A stretch of DNA of 64,000 bases, taken from Proteiniborus sp. MB09-C3. Its GTDB lineage: Bacteria; Bacillota; Clostridia; Tissierellales; Proteiniboraceae. Positions within the stretch are counted from its first letter, which is position 1. Every line of letters begins with the position of its first letter. Below are positions 42,359 through 51,126 of this stretch, one piece after another. The notes below the pieces were generated by a model. It worked only from the letters and a program-made list of their open reading frames with translations. It was not told the origin of the DNA and did no database searches. Both the position numbers and the translations under genes were made by a program. Location: positions 2,790,001 to 2,854,000 of the forward strand of contig NZ_CP127161.1 of assembly GCF_030263895.1 (NCBI RefSeq), given 5' to 3'.

Positions 42359-43405
42359 CTACCTTTTTATTAAATCTCTCATGTCTCCCATTATTGCTCT
42401 TGGAACCGGTAAATCTATCATTGTTTTTAAACCCGGTTCTGCATTTATAACATGAGGAATCATATTAACACACATAGCTATAGTGCCTAATCCACCTTCT
42501 ACCTCTGGTTTAATAGACATATTTACTTCCGGTGTACCCTTTATTGTTATGTAATCTCCAGTATAAGTCCCTTCCATTTCAGGCTCTATTTGTTGAGGAT
42601 GTATCATGTCTATCTTAACTTCTCCGTTTACATATCCTTGACCTGTCATGTTTACTCCTGCCACATCTCCTGCTTTAGCAAATCCAAAAGGAGACTTCCT
42701 GTCAACACTAGTAACTATTGGCTTCATCTGTTGTTCAATCTTTCCTACTTCCCATCCTATAGCCTTAGCAATCATCTGTATGGATTCAGGAAAACCAACA
42801 TGTCCAGCTAATGTACCATCTGTTATTCCCCTTTCAAATGCTTCAACGGTCAATCCCACACCTTGCTCCTCCATTACAGCAGGTCCAAATGGTGATAAGC
42901 TATTTACTCGTTTAGCTTCTATATGCTCTACATCAATCATGCATCCTGTTAAGCAAACTACTAGTAAATCCATTATTAGTCCTGGATTAATTCCAGTACC
43001 TAGTACTGTGACACCATTTTCCCTGGCTATATTATCAAGTTCTTTTGCTAATTCTGGACTTTGGGCATATGGATAAGACATTTCCTCTGCCGTAGATATA
43101 ACATTCACTTTCTTTTCTAGTGCATATTTTAGTTTTGGAAATGCATTTTTAGTAAAGGAATCAGTAGCACATAAGCATATGTCACAGCTTTTTTCAGTTA
43201 AAACCTCTTCGATATTACCATTAATAATCACTTCCGGTCTTTCTTCTCTGTCAACGCCTAATACTTCATAAATACTTTTTCCTATTTTATTTGGACTTAC
43301 ATCACAAATACCAACAATCTCTACTCCTTTTTTCTTTAGCAGCATCTTTGCCATTCCACTTCCCATTGCCCCAAAACCCCAAATTATTACTTTAACCTTC
43401 TCCAT
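42359..43405 (-). CDS. ord: 2,4-diaminopentanoate dehydrogenase
   Basis: 348 residues. Rossmann start VIIWGFGAMGSGMAKMLL. It performs NAD(P)-dependent oxidative deamination of 2,4-diaminopentanoate to 2-amino-4-oxopentanoate. A family resemblance to dihydrodipicolinate-reductase/DapB-like folds is seen in GTGINPGLIMDLLVV and NSLSPFGPAVMEEQGVG. First gene of the operon, about 50 bp downstream of a sigma-54 promoter. The ATG follows GGAGGTG; the frame extends upstream without a better start. Confidence 0.94.
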   Translation of the reverse strand: MEKVKVIIWGFGAMGSGMAKMLLKKKGVEIVGICDVSPNKIGKSIYEVLGVDREERPEVIINGNIEEVLTEKSCDICLCATDSFTKNAFPKLKYALEKKVNVISTAEEMSYPYAQSPELAKELDNIARENGVTVLGTGINPGLIMDLLVVCLTGCMIDVEHIEAKRVNSLSPFGPAVMEEQGVGLTVEAFERGITDGTLAGHVGFPESIQMIAKAIGWEVGKIEQQMKPIVTSVDRKSPFGFAKAGDVAGVNMTGQGYVNGEVKIDMIHPQQIEPEMEGTYTGDYITIKGTPEVNMSIKPEVEGGLGTIAMCVNMIPHVINAEPGLKTMIDLPVPRAIMGDMRDLIKR

Positions 43406-43456
43406 AAACCACACCTCCAAAATATTCTTAAAACTTACTATATTCACCAAATACTA

Positions 43457-43474
43457 ATGCAATATCTTTGCCAA
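43457..43474 (-). promoter_or_regulatory. Sigma-54 (-24/-12) promoter of the ornithine operon
   Basis: On the minus strand TTGGCAAAGATATTGCAT contains TGGCA and TTGC separated by six bases, the strict -24/-12 geometry. It lies 52 bp before the ord start codon and is the only promoter-like element seen in the 230-bp gap. It agrees with the sigma-54 activator encoded just upstream. Confidence 0.88.
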
Positions 43475-43594
43475 TAAACTATGACTTTTTAAGTAAAAAT
43501 CTTTATCATTCTTAGCCGTTACTGCTATGTAAATTGCTAATGTATAACAGAAAACTTGGGTAATTAGTTAAGTAGAAGCATTGAGTTAAAAAAA

Positions 43595-43640
43595 TAACCG
43601 CAAAATATTTTGCAGATATATGCAAAATATTTTGCGGTTA
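43595..43640 (-). terminator. Terminator of the activator gene, with two palindromic GCAAAATATTTTGC sites
   Basis: A perfect 20-bp inverted repeat (43595-43614, 43621-43640) overlaps the activator stop codon and is followed by seven T on the minus strand, so it should terminate. Each arm also contains the 14-bp perfect palindrome GCAAAATATTTTGC (43600-43613, 43622-43635). Centred about 150 bp upstream of the sigma-54 promoter, the pair is well placed as an upstream activator site. Confidence 0.8.
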
Positions 43641-45047
43641 TAATGGTATCTCGTATTTTTTAATTTTATGTTGCAGAGTCTGCCTTTTTACTCCCAAGAT
43701 TCTTGCAGCTTCAGAAATATTATAGCCAGACTCATCAAGAGACTTTTGTATTAGTCTTTTTTCTACTGAATCAATTATTTCTGATAAGGGTTTGTGAGAA
43801 TGAATGATGTCATTATAATTAGATTCATCCTCTAATGAGTTGGGTACGAAACCATAGAAATGCTCTGATTTGAGTACATGCTCATCTCTATAAATTAGAT
43901 TCATAGCTCCTTCTATTAAGTTCTCCAGTTCACGAACATTCCCTGGCCAGGAATGCTTCATAAAAGCCTGCATCATGTCCTGAGATATTACCCAGACATC
44001 TTTATCTAATACTTCATTATATCGCTTAATGAAATGTGCACATAGAAGCTTAATATCATCTTTTCTCTCTCTTAATGGTGGAACTTTAATAGAAATTACA
44101 TTTAATCTATAATACAAATCTTTTCTTATTATTCCCTTATTTATTGACTCCACAGGATCTTCATTAGTAGTAGCAATTATACGTACGTCAATAGGTATGT
44201 CTTTTAATCCTCCCACTCTTCTTATGCAGCCTTCTTGTAATACTCTAAGAAGTTTTGCCTGTAAAGAAAGACCCATTGAATTAATTTCATCTAATAAAAG
44301 TGTTCCTCCGTTTGCTTGTTCAAACAGACCTGGCCTGTCCAGTGCGCCTGTAAAGCTTCCTTTTACTGTTCCAAATAAAATGCTCTCCAATAGAGATTCT
44401 GGTAAGGCAGCACAGTTTTGTCCAATAAACGGATTGTTTTTTCTGCTTCCATCGTAATGTATACTTTGAGCAAACAGTTCTTTTCCAGAGCCTGTTTCAC
44501 CATAAATTAATACACTAGAAGATGAATCCTTTGCCTTCCTAGCAATGTCTATAGATCTTACAAAGCTTTCATTATGACCTCTTAAGTCCTCAAATGTATA
44601 CTTATTGCCCGTACTTAAAGGCTCTTTTTCTTTATCTCCAATGAGTTCCATCTGCAAATCAACCAGTTGTTCTGAAAGCTTTTGAATATTAGTAACGTTC
44701 CTTGCAATTTCCAGTGCTCCTAAAACAGTTTTATCTTTCTTAATAGGAATAGTTGTATTTATTGTAGTTATTTTTTCGCCTTTATAATTTAAGTAGGTCT
44801 GAGTTTTATCGAATATCTTCTGCCCAGTACTGACAACACTTAACAAAGTACTTGTGTGCTCATTTAGACTAGGAAATATTTCTAGCAACTGCTGGTTTAT
44901 AACCTTTTCTTTTTCAATCCCCTCTAATTTAGCCATTGATTCATTATAAAATATGGTTTTTCCATCTGAATCTACAACATGAATTCCTACATCTATATGC
45001 TGCAAAATTTTTTGCAGTAGAAGCTTTTCAAATTCATGTGACCTCAT
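43638..45047 (-). CDS. Sigma-54-dependent transcriptional activator (PAS-AAA-Fis)
   Basis: 469 residues. A PAS domain (about 12-120, HIDVGIHVVDSDGKTIFYN) probably senses a small molecule. The AAA+ domain has Walker A YGETGSGKELFAQ near residue 185, the sigma-54 contact loop as GSFTGA (usual GAFTGA, Ala to Ser), and Walker B GGTLLLDEIN. A Fis-type HTH ends the protein (NISEAARILGVKRQTLQHKI). It should activate the ornithine operon from the -24/-12 promoter next door, like RocR or PrdR in amino-acid catabolism. The effector is unknown; ornithine is a guess from context. GGGATGA precedes the ATG. Confidence 0.92.
   Translation of the reverse strand: MRSHEFEKLLLQKILQHIDVGIHVVDSDGKTIFYNESMAKLEGIEKEKVINQQLLEIFPSLNEHTSTLLSVVSTGQKIFDKTQTYLNYKGEKITTINTTIPIKKDKTVLGALEIARNVTNIQKLSEQLVDLQMELIGDKEKEPLSTGNKYTFEDLRGHNESFVRSIDIARKAKDSSSSVLIYGETGSGKELFAQSIHYDGSRKNNPFIGQNCAALPESLLESILFGTVKGSFTGALDRPGLFEQANGGTLLLDEINSMGLSLQAKLLRVLQEGCIRRVGGLKDIPIDVRIIATTNEDPVESINKGIIRKDLYYRLNVISIKVPPLRERKDDIKLLCAHFIKRYNEVLDKDVWVISQDMMQAFMKHSWPGNVRELENLIEGAMNLIYRDEHVLKSEHFYGFVPNSLEDESNYNDIIHSHKPLSEIIDSVEKRLIQKSLDESGYNISEAARILGVKRQTLQHKIKKYEIPL
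45000..45017. promoter_or_regulatory. Candidate third activator site inside the activator gene
   Basis: CTGCAAAATTTTTTGCAG is a perfect inverted repeat (8-bp arms, 2-bp centre) sharing GCAAAA...TTTTGC with the two palindromes at 43600-43635. It lies in the first 16 codons of the activator gene, where binding could cause autoregulation. Overlap with coding sequence means it could be chance. Confidence 0.4.
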
Positions 45048-45071
45048 ACAATCATCCCTTTTATTGTCGAA

Positions 45072-45896
45072 TTATATAAGCTGTATTAAAGCAGCCATTC
45101 TTCCTGTTCTTCCATTTTCCTTTCTATAGGAAAAAAACTTATCATTATTGCAGCCAGTACACAGTCCACATATGGTAATATTTCTACTTAATATTCCATT
45201 TTCCTCTAATATCTTTTTATTTGCTTTCCACAAGTCTAACCTCCATGTTTCTGTAGACTCTTTCATAAGCACTTCTTCAGTAAATGGTAGACTCTCATTG
45301 AATTTATCGTATACATCTTTTTTAACTGTATAACAGCAAGACCCAATTGATGGACCTATGCCCACCAGTATATCCTTAGAGTTTGAACCATAAGCCTTTT
45401 TCATTGTGTCAATCATTTTTTCTCCTATCCTTGCTACAGTGCCCTTCCAGCCAGCGTGTGCAACTCCTGCAACATTTTTAACTTTATCAAGGAAAAATAG
45501 GGGAACGCAGTCTGCATAAAAAGTTAAAAGCATAAGGCCTCTTACATTAGTTAGAAGCCCATCTATTTCTTTATAATCCAAAGGCTTATCTAAGCCCTTA
45601 CCTGCATCTTCTTCTGTTACAATTCTTATAGTTGTAGCATGTACTTGATCAGATAGTACCATTTTTTCTAGGGGAACGTTAAAAGCATCTGAAATGCTTT
45701 GGAAATTTCTTATTATATTTTCTTTTTCATCTTTTGTATTTAAGCCTAGATTTAATGTGTTAAAAGGCTTAGGGCTTACTCCGCCTATTCTAGTAGTAAA
45801 TCCGTGCTTAACAAGTCCTGTCTGTTCAAAGCTAGGTATTATATAATAGTGCAGTCCACCTATTTCTCTTAGTTCAAAGCCTATATTTTCGTTCAC
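45072..45896 (-). CDS. pgeF: Peptidoglycan editing factor PgeF (YfiH/laccase-domain)
   Basis: 274 residues of the multi-copper polyphenol oxidoreductase-like family. Conserved metal-site blocks: LSDQVHATTIRIV, TFYADCVPLFFLD, VAGVAHAGWKGTVARIGE and GPSIGSCCYTV, with His/Cys ligands in each. E. coli PgeF removes wrongly incorporated L-Ser from muropeptide precursors. GTG start behind GAGGTGAT. In Bacillus the homologue YlmD lies in the same sigE-sigG-ylm neighbourhood, so the context is conserved. Confidence 0.92.
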   Translation of the reverse strand: MNENIGFELREIGGLHYYIIPSFEQTGLVKHGFTTRIGGVSPKPFNTLNLGLNTKDEKENIIRNFQSISDAFNVPLEKMVLSDQVHATTIRIVTEEDAGKGLDKPLDYKEIDGLLTNVRGLMLLTFYADCVPLFFLDKVKNVAGVAHAGWKGTVARIGEKMIDTMKKAYGSNSKDILVGIGPSIGSCCYTVKKDVYDKFNESLPFTEEVLMKESTETWRLDLWKANKKILEENGILSRNITICGLCTGCNNDKFFSYRKENGRTGRMAALIQLI

Positions 45897-46017
45897 AGTA
45901 TCACCTCTTTTAACTTTTTTTGAAATGCAGTATGAAACATAATGGGAATACTAAACGCACTTCCAAATAAAGCCATAATTCTTAGTAACATGCTTCTCTG
46001 CCTAAAATACTTGAAAA

Positions 46018-46034
46018 GGACTCAAAAGAGTCCT
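46018..46034 (-). terminator. Terminator overlapping the nrdR stop
   Basis: 7-bp stem AGGACTC/GAGTCCT with a four-base loop and four T on the minus strand. The first arm includes part of the nrdR stop codon. Confidence 0.7.
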
Positions 46035-46488
46035 ATTTTTCATCAAGTATTTTCTTAAGCTCATCCATGAATGTATTCAAATCTTTAAACTGCCTGTATA
46101 CAGAAGCAAATCTAACATAGGCAACCTCATCAATGTTTTTGAGTCTATTCATAACCATCTCTCCTATGAGATCTGTAGTTATCTCTCTTTCCATAGAGTT
46201 AAAAAGCGTCTTCTCTATTTCATCCACCATATCTTCAATAGCCTTCATAGAAACTGGTCTCTTTTCACAGGCTCTAATTATCCCATTTAGGAGTTTATTT
46301 CTATTATATGATTGTCTATTTCCATCTTTTTTAATTACTACAAGGGGTATGTCCTCAATCTTTTCATAAGTTGTGAATCGCTTATTGCATTTAATACATT
46401 CTCTCCTCCTACGAATAGCTTGTCCTTCATCAGTAGGCCTAGAATCAACTACCTTGGATTCATAATAATCACAATAGGGGCATCTCAT
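46033..46488 (-). CDS. nrdR: Transcriptional repressor NrdR
   Basis: 151 residues. The N-terminal zinc ribbon is [17 protein letters not shown]...[13 protein letters not shown] (C-x2-C and C-x2-C pairs at 3/6 and 31/34). The ATP-cone at about 49-139 ([18 protein letters not shown]) senses ATP/dATP. It represses ribonucleotide reductase genes when dATP is high; no nrd gene is in the window. GGGAGGAAA precedes the ATG. Confidence 0.96.
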   Translation of the reverse strand: MRCPYCDYYESKVVDSRPTDEGQAIRRRRECIKCNKRFTTYEKIEDIPLVVIKKDGNRQSYNRNKLLNGIIRACEKRPVSMKAIEDMVDEIEKTLFNSMEREITTDLIGEMVMNRLKNIDEVAYVRFASVYRQFKDLNTFMDELKKILDEK

Positions 46489-46582
46489 CTTTTTTCCTCC
46501 CTTTAAGCCAAAGTCTTAATCAAATTATATTATATCTTTTCTTTAATGTCTACATATAATCATCTTCTATACTTGATTATTT

Positions 46583-46864
46583 CTACTCTTCCCTATTTTC
46601 TCCTCCATAAAATAAATAATCCTCAGTATTTATATTAAGATCTACTAAGATAACATCTGAGCCTATTCTAACAATATTCTGCCATCTGATAACATAATCT
46701 TGATTTTTGCCAAATAAACCTAGTATTCTTCCTGGTCCTGGTAGGACAATAGCATCAATTGTTCCCTTCTCTAGATTTACTTCTAAATCTGATATGAATC
46801 CTATCCTAGTCCCATCCTTTACATTTATTACTTCCTTTTCACGTAAATCAGTAGTCTTTACCAT
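46583..46864 (-). CDS. YlmC/YmxH family PRC-barrel sporulation protein
   Basis: 93 residues with one PRC-barrel: DLREKEVINVKDGTRIGFIS at the start and IVLPGPGRILGLFGKNQDYV in the middle, both diagnostic of YlmC/YmxH. The Bacillus homologues are sporulation-expressed small proteins of unknown role. It lies directly after sigG in the direction of transcription, as in Bacillus (ylmA-ylmC region), with its own leader. AAGAAGGTG precedes the ATG. Confidence 0.9.
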   Translation of the reverse strand: MVKTTDLREKEVINVKDGTRIGFISDLEVNLEKGTIDAIVLPGPGRILGLFGKNQDYVIRWQNIVRIGSDVILVDLNINTEDYLFYGGENREE

Positions 46865-47002
46865 TGTTTCACCTTCTTTTCAATATTTATATACTATATA
46901 TATACTATGTAAGCCTATAATATTATTCCTAATATTTATCCTGTGAAACAATGGTAAATTATCAACAATTGAATATTAATTTTAATTAATCTTCTGTGCT
47001 AG

Positions 47003-47776
47003 TTAAATTAATTTTCTCATATGTTTTAAAGCTGTTTTCTCTAGTCTTGATACTTGAGCTTGAGATATTCCAATTTCCTCAGCAACCTCCATTTGAGTCT
47101 TTCCTTCATAAAACCTTAGATTAAGAATGAGTTTTTCTCTATCATTTAGCTTTCTAATGGCTTCCCTCAAAGCTATCTCCTCCAACCAAGTCTCATCTTC
47201 ACTTTTTTCATCACTGACTTGATCCATAACATATATTGCATCCCCACTATCATGATATATAGGTTCAAATAGAGATATTGGATCTTGAATAGCATCCAAA
47301 GCAAAAACTACTTCTTCTTTTGGTAAACCTAATGCTTCAGCTATTTCAGATATAGTAGGTTCCTTTGAATTTTTATTTACCAAATGATCCCTTGCCTGCA
47401 ATGCTTTATATGCTATATCCCTTAATGATCTACTAACTCTTATTGAATTATTATCACGTAAATATCTTCTTATTTCTCCAATAATCATAGGAACAGCATA
47501 TGTTGAAAACCTAACATTTTGTGATAGGTCAAAATTATCTATTGCTTTTATCAGTCCTATACATCCTACTTGGAACAAATCATCGACATGCTCGCCTCTT
47601 TTACTGAATCTTTGAATGACACTTAGAACTAATCTCAGATTTCCTTTTACAAACTCTTCCCTTGCACTCATATCACCTGCATGTATTCTATCAAATAGCG
47701 CTCTCATTTCAGTATTAGTAAGTACTGGTAGTTCAGAGGTGTTTACTCCGCATATTTCTACTTTATTTATATGCAT
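47003..47776 (-). CDS. sigG: RNA polymerase sigma-G factor
   Basis: 257-residue late forespore sigma factor. N-terminal KVEICGVNTSELPVLTN is unique to SigG and is where SpoIIAB/Gin-type inhibitors contact. Region 2 (VDDLFQVGCIGLIKAIDNFD, FSTYAVPMIIGEIRRYLRDN) and region 4 HTH (QMEVAEEIGISQAQVSRLEK) are complete. It is encoded after sigE, separated by 200 bp containing a possible SigF/SigG promoter. The ribosome site AAAGGAATG is eleven bases from the ATG. Confidence 0.98.
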   Translation of the reverse strand: MHINKVEICGVNTSELPVLTNTEMRALFDRIHAGDMSAREEFVKGNLRLVLSVIQRFSKRGEHVDDLFQVGCIGLIKAIDNFDLSQNVRFSTYAVPMIIGEIRRYLRDNNSIRVSRSLRDIAYKALQARDHLVNKNSKEPTISEIAEALGLPKEEVVFALDAIQDPISLFEPIYHDSGDAIYVMDQVSDEKSEDETWLEEIALREAIRKLNDREKLILNLRFYEGKTQMEVAEEIGISQAQVSRLEKTALKHMRKLI

Positions 47777-47823
47777 ATAAGTAATTCATTCCTTTCTTGA
47801 TGTTTTGCCCCTTTTACATAAAA

Positions 47824-47852
47824 ATTATTGCCTTCTTTACAGTTTATTATTC
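47824..47852 (-). promoter_or_regulatory. Candidate SigF/SigG promoter of sigG
   Basis: On the minus strand GAATA (47848-47852), a 15-bp spacer and GGCAATAAT (47824-47832) resemble the forespore consensus GYATA-15-GGnnAnAnT, with one mismatch in the -35. It lies about 50 bp before the start codon; sigG is SigF-dependent in Bacillus. Confidence 0.5.
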
Positions 47853-47978
47853 AACAATTAATGTAAATAGATTAAGTAAATTTTTAAATAAAAAAAGACC
47901 CATTGCTTTCATTACAGATGACAAAAACATGCCAGCCTGAACTCCAGTTAGGGTCCCAAACTACTTTATTTTTCTGAT

Positions 47979-48710
47979 TTAAATCATTTTATTTATTTCC
48001 TTTTTTAGTCTTTTAATTATTCTTTTTTCCAATCTGGATATATAAGATTGAGAAATGCCCAAAAGATCAGCTACCTCTTTTTGTGTTTTTTCTTCTCCAT
48101 TTTTAAGTCCAAATCTAAGTTCCATGATTTTCTTCTCACGAACTGTCAATTTACAAATTGCCTGATTTAATAAATCTTTATCTATTTCTTCCTCTAATGA
48201 TTTAAATATTACATCATTTTCAGTACCCATTATATCTGACAATAATAGTTCATTTCCATCCCAATCAATATTTAAAGGCTCATCAAAGGATATTTCAGCT
48301 TTAAACCTACTATTTCTTCTAAGGTACATTAGGATTTCATTCTCAATGCATTTTGAGGCGTATGTAGCAAGCTTTATTTTTTTATCTGGCTTAAAAGTGT
48401 TTACAGCCTTAATTAACCCAATTGTCCCTATTGAAACTAAATCCTCTACTCCTATGCCTGTATTTTCAAATTTTCTTGCAATATATACTACAAGTCTGAG
48501 ATTTCTCTCTATTAACACAGTCTTTATAGACTCATCCTCGCTAAGTTTTGATACAAGGTAATTTTCCTCTTCTGGAGTTAAGGGAGGCGGCAGAACTTCA
48601 CTTCCTCCAATATAGAATATCTCTTTTTCATCATATAATCTAAGTCTTCTTAATATCCTTATATAATGTATCCTAATTATTAGTTTTAGCTTATTTATTA
48701 TCTTTCTCAC
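47979..48710 (-). CDS. sigE: RNA polymerase sigma-E factor (pro-SigE)
   Basis: 243 residues. The first ~30 residues form the basic, membrane-associated pro-sequence ([20 protein letters not shown]), followed by [18 protein letters not shown], where SpoIIGA cleaves in Bacillus. Region 2 ([19 protein letters not shown]) and region 4 ([20 protein letters not shown]) are intact. GTG start with GGAGGT inside the end of spoIIGA, so the two are translationally coupled. It directs early mother-cell transcription. Confidence 0.98.
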   Translation of the reverse strand: MRKIINKLKLIIRIHYIRILRRLRLYDEKEIFYIGGSEVLPPPLTPEEENYLVSKLSEDESIKTVLIERNLRLVVYIARKFENTGIGVEDLVSIGTIGLIKAVNTFKPDKKIKLATYASKCIENEILMYLRRNSRFKAEISFDEPLNIDWDGNELLLSDIMGTENDVIFKSLEEEIDKDLLNQAICKLTVREKKIMELRFGLKNGEEKTQKEVADLLGISQSYISRLEKRIIKRLKKEINKMI

Positions 48711-49616
48711 TTAAACTACCTCCTTTTCAGTAAACATTTCAGGATGAAGTAAGGCAACATAATTATCATCACTTGCAAGATTATTATTGTAAATCCCTAC
48801 AATAATATCACAAAATGATTTATCCTCATCGTCCTTAACTATGACATTATCAGGTTTAAATCCTATTAGCATACCGTTTTCTTTTCCCAAGGATTTATAT
48901 GGTATCAATCTAAATTTCAAACTAGAAGCGTTTTCGACCATAATTTCTGAAATAGCCTGTAAATCATTCTCTTTATACTTTTCAAAGATACTTTGTACCT
49001 CTTTAGGCAATAGATCTTTTATAGCAGAGAATTGAATTATTATTACTGGTGTTTGTGTGAGTGGGTCTCTCAACAGATTTCCGGTATCAATTAACCCCAT
49101 TACCTCAACAGATTTATTGTTTAACCCAACTACAATAGGCATATAAATCTTATTCTTTGTTAAAATTGATTGAATATATCCCCAAACAATTTTAATCAGT
49201 ATGTATGATATAGAAACAGCAAGTACTAGCATTTTTACAGGAAAATCCCTAATGTAAAATATGCCATTGCCTGCATAAGCTTTTACATCAGCTAAATAAA
49301 ATAATGCTAAAGAGGCTCCAGCAAATATAAAAGCCATTACATAGAATGTCGCTATAAGTCTAATAAATTTTTTGATTTTAACAGGGTTAAAAGCTACTAT
49401 TATTATTAAAATAGAAACAGAAAATTTTATAATGAATTTAGTCATGAACCTTAATGATGGAAAAAATATGACTAATGAATAGATTGCCCCAATAAAAGAA
49501 GCTAATAATACTCTAATATTATTTGCCTCTGTTTTTGTAAATTTTTTTGTTAAGTAAAGTAGAATATAATTAATTATCATATTTTCAAGCAAAAGATACT
49601 CTGCATATATGTACAA
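48711..49616 (-). CDS. spoIIGA: Sigma-E processing peptidase SpoIIGA
   Basis: 301 residues. About five membrane helices in residues 1-150, then a soluble retropepsin-like domain with the catalytic aspartate Asp177 in GLIDTGNLLRDP. It cleaves pro-SigE after activation by SpoIIR from the forespore. Start codon TTG with GGGGG six bases upstream. It is immediately followed by sigE. Its promoter region is unusual (see 49686-49732). Confidence 0.96.
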   Translation of the reverse strand: MYIYAEYLLLENMIINYILLYLTKKFTKTEANNIRVLLASFIGAIYSLVIFFPSLRFMTKFIIKFSVSILIIIVAFNPVKIKKFIRLIATFYVMAFIFAGASLALFYLADVKAYAGNGIFYIRDFPVKMLVLAVSISYILIKIVWGYIQSILTKNKIYMPIVVGLNNKSVEVMGLIDTGNLLRDPLTQTPVIIIQFSAIKDLLPKEVQSIFEKYKENDLQAISEIMVENASSLKFRLIPYKSLGKENGMLIGFKPDNVIVKDDEDKSFCDIIVGIYNNNLASDDNYVALLHPEMFTEKEVV

Positions 49617-49685
49617 ATCATTGCCCCCTTTTTGTACATCCTCATTATAATAAACTTTTATTCACCTATCCTTATTTTTATGTCT

Positions 49686-49732
49686 ATTATAATACAATGA
49701 AGTTTAGAATTATGTCACATACTGAAGTCGAA
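49686..49732 (-). promoter_or_regulatory. Candidate spoIIG-type promoter with 21-bp spacer and 0A-box
   Basis: On the minus strand GTGACA (49713-49718) and TATAAT (49686-49691) are separated by 21 bp, close to the 22-bp spacing known for the Spo0A-activated spoIIG promoter of B. subtilis. TTCGACT (49726-49732), one mismatch from the 0A-box TTCGACA, lies just upstream, and TGTGACA overlapping the -35 matches it at five of seven. Confidence 0.6.
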
Positions 49733-49736
49733 AAAA

Positions 49737-49763
49737 AACCCTTTCTATATAATAGAAAGGGTT
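49737..49763 (-). terminator. Terminator of ftsZ
   Basis: 12-bp stem AACCCTTTCTAT/ATAGAAAGGGTT overlapping the ftsZ stop codon, followed by eight T on the minus strand. It insulates spoIIGA from ftsZ transcription. Confidence 0.93.
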
Positions 49764-50853
49764 ATTTATCTCTTCTCCTTAAAAAAGTTGGAATATCTAA
49801 GTCATCAGTATCAAAATGTTTCGTTTCAGGAATATGTTTTTCTTTATTTTTGTCAATAGGGATAGATAAGGATGGCTTGTCTACAGGTTTTTCTTGTATG
49901 ACATTGTCAAATCCTGTAGCAATTACTGTTATCTTTATCTCATCCTTTAAGTTTTCGTCTAGACCTGCACCAAATATAATATTAGCATCTGGATCCACTG
50001 ATTGCCTGATGAGATCGGCAGCTTCATTAACCTCAAAAATTCCTAAGTTTGGTCCTCCTGTTATGTTTAATAAAACACCTTTTGCTCCTTCAATAGAGGT
50101 TTCGAGTAATGGACTATGTATTGCTTGTTTAGCTGCTTCAGTTGCCCTATTTTCACCGCTTGCTTTTCCTATTCCCATATGTGCTAGTCCTTGATTCAAC
50201 ATAATTGTTTTAACATCTGCAAAGTCTAAATTTATCAGCGCAGGTACAGCAATTAAATCAGATATACCCTGTATACCTTGTCTCAAAACATCATCTGCTA
50301 TGGTAAAAGCTTCAACAATGGAGGTTTTTCTTTCAACTACCTGTAATAATCTATCATTAGGTATAGTAACCAATGTATCTACTCTCTTTTTGAGTTCTTC
50401 AATTCCTTTTTCTGCATGCATCATTCTTTTTCTACCTTCAAACATAAAGGGTTTAGTTACAACTCCAACAGTTAGAATACCAAGCTCCTTGGCTATTTCT
50501 GCAACTATAGGTGCTGCACCTGTTCCAGTTCCGCCACCCATACCAGCAGTTATGAATACCATATCTGCACCCTTCAGGATTTCTGTTATTTCGTTTCTGC
50601 TTTCTTCAGCCGCCTTCATGCCAACTTCAGGATTAGCCCCTGCTCCTAGTCCTCTCGTTAACTTTTCTCCAATTTGAAGCTTAGTCTCTGATTTAGAAGA
50701 ATGAAGGGCTTGTCTATCAGTATTAATAGTTATAAATTCAATTCCTTTTACCTGATTTTCTATCATCCTATTTACAGCATTATTTCCGCCACCGCCAACT
50801 CCAATGACTTTAATGTGTGCAAATTGTTCTACATCTACTTCAAAATCGAACAC
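49762..50853 (-). CDS. ftsZ: Cell division protein FtsZ
   Basis: 363-residue tubulin-like GTPase that forms the division ring and the asymmetric spore septum. The GTP loop is GGGTGTG (residues 106-112), the N-terminal nucleotide contact is [14 protein letters not shown], and the T7 loop is NLDFADVK. The C-terminal conserved peptide [13 protein letters not shown] binds FtsA/SepF-type anchors. GTG start behind AAGGGGG. Upstream (in transcription) are sbp and the DUF881 genes after a 270-bp gap. No ftsA lies beside it. Confidence 0.98.
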   Translation of the reverse strand: MFDFEVDVEQFAHIKVIGVGGGGNNAVNRMIENQVKGIEFITINTDRQALHSSKSETKLQIGEKLTRGLGAGANPEVGMKAAEESRNEITEILKGADMVFITAGMGGGTGTGAAPIVAEIAKELGILTVGVVTKPFMFEGRKRMMHAEKGIEELKKRVDTLVTIPNDRLLQVVERKTSIVEAFTIADDVLRQGIQGISDLIAVPALINLDFADVKTIMLNQGLAHMGIGKASGENRATEAAKQAIHSPLLETSIEGAKGVLLNITGGPNLGIFEVNEAADLIRQSVDPDANIIFGAGLDENLKDEIKITVIATGFDNVIQEKPVDKPSLSIPIDKNKEKHIPETKHFDTDDLDIPTFLRRRDK

Positions 50854-51126
50854 TTTATTACCCCCTTATTTAATACTAAAATAGTCATTCAATAGTTTTA
50901 TATACATTCAAAATTTGCTACTTTTCTTGTTTTTCCCTTAATTTTTTATTTTTTCTTTCTAACATTATTATATTCTATACGATAATTGAATTTCCTCTTT
51001 AATATTTTATTTATCGCACCTGCTAGAATGATAAATGTTGGCTTGTATCCACATTTCCTTCTTTAGTCCTAGATACTTTTTGTAATTAAAACCATATTTT
51101 CTAAGATTTAGTCAAAAGGAAATAAA

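Noticed and set aside
46870-46960. Possible SigE promoter upstream of the YlmC-like gene (GAATAAT and CATAGTAT)
   Set aside because: The boxes are only 12 bp apart, shorter than the normal spacing, and the -10 has two mismatches.
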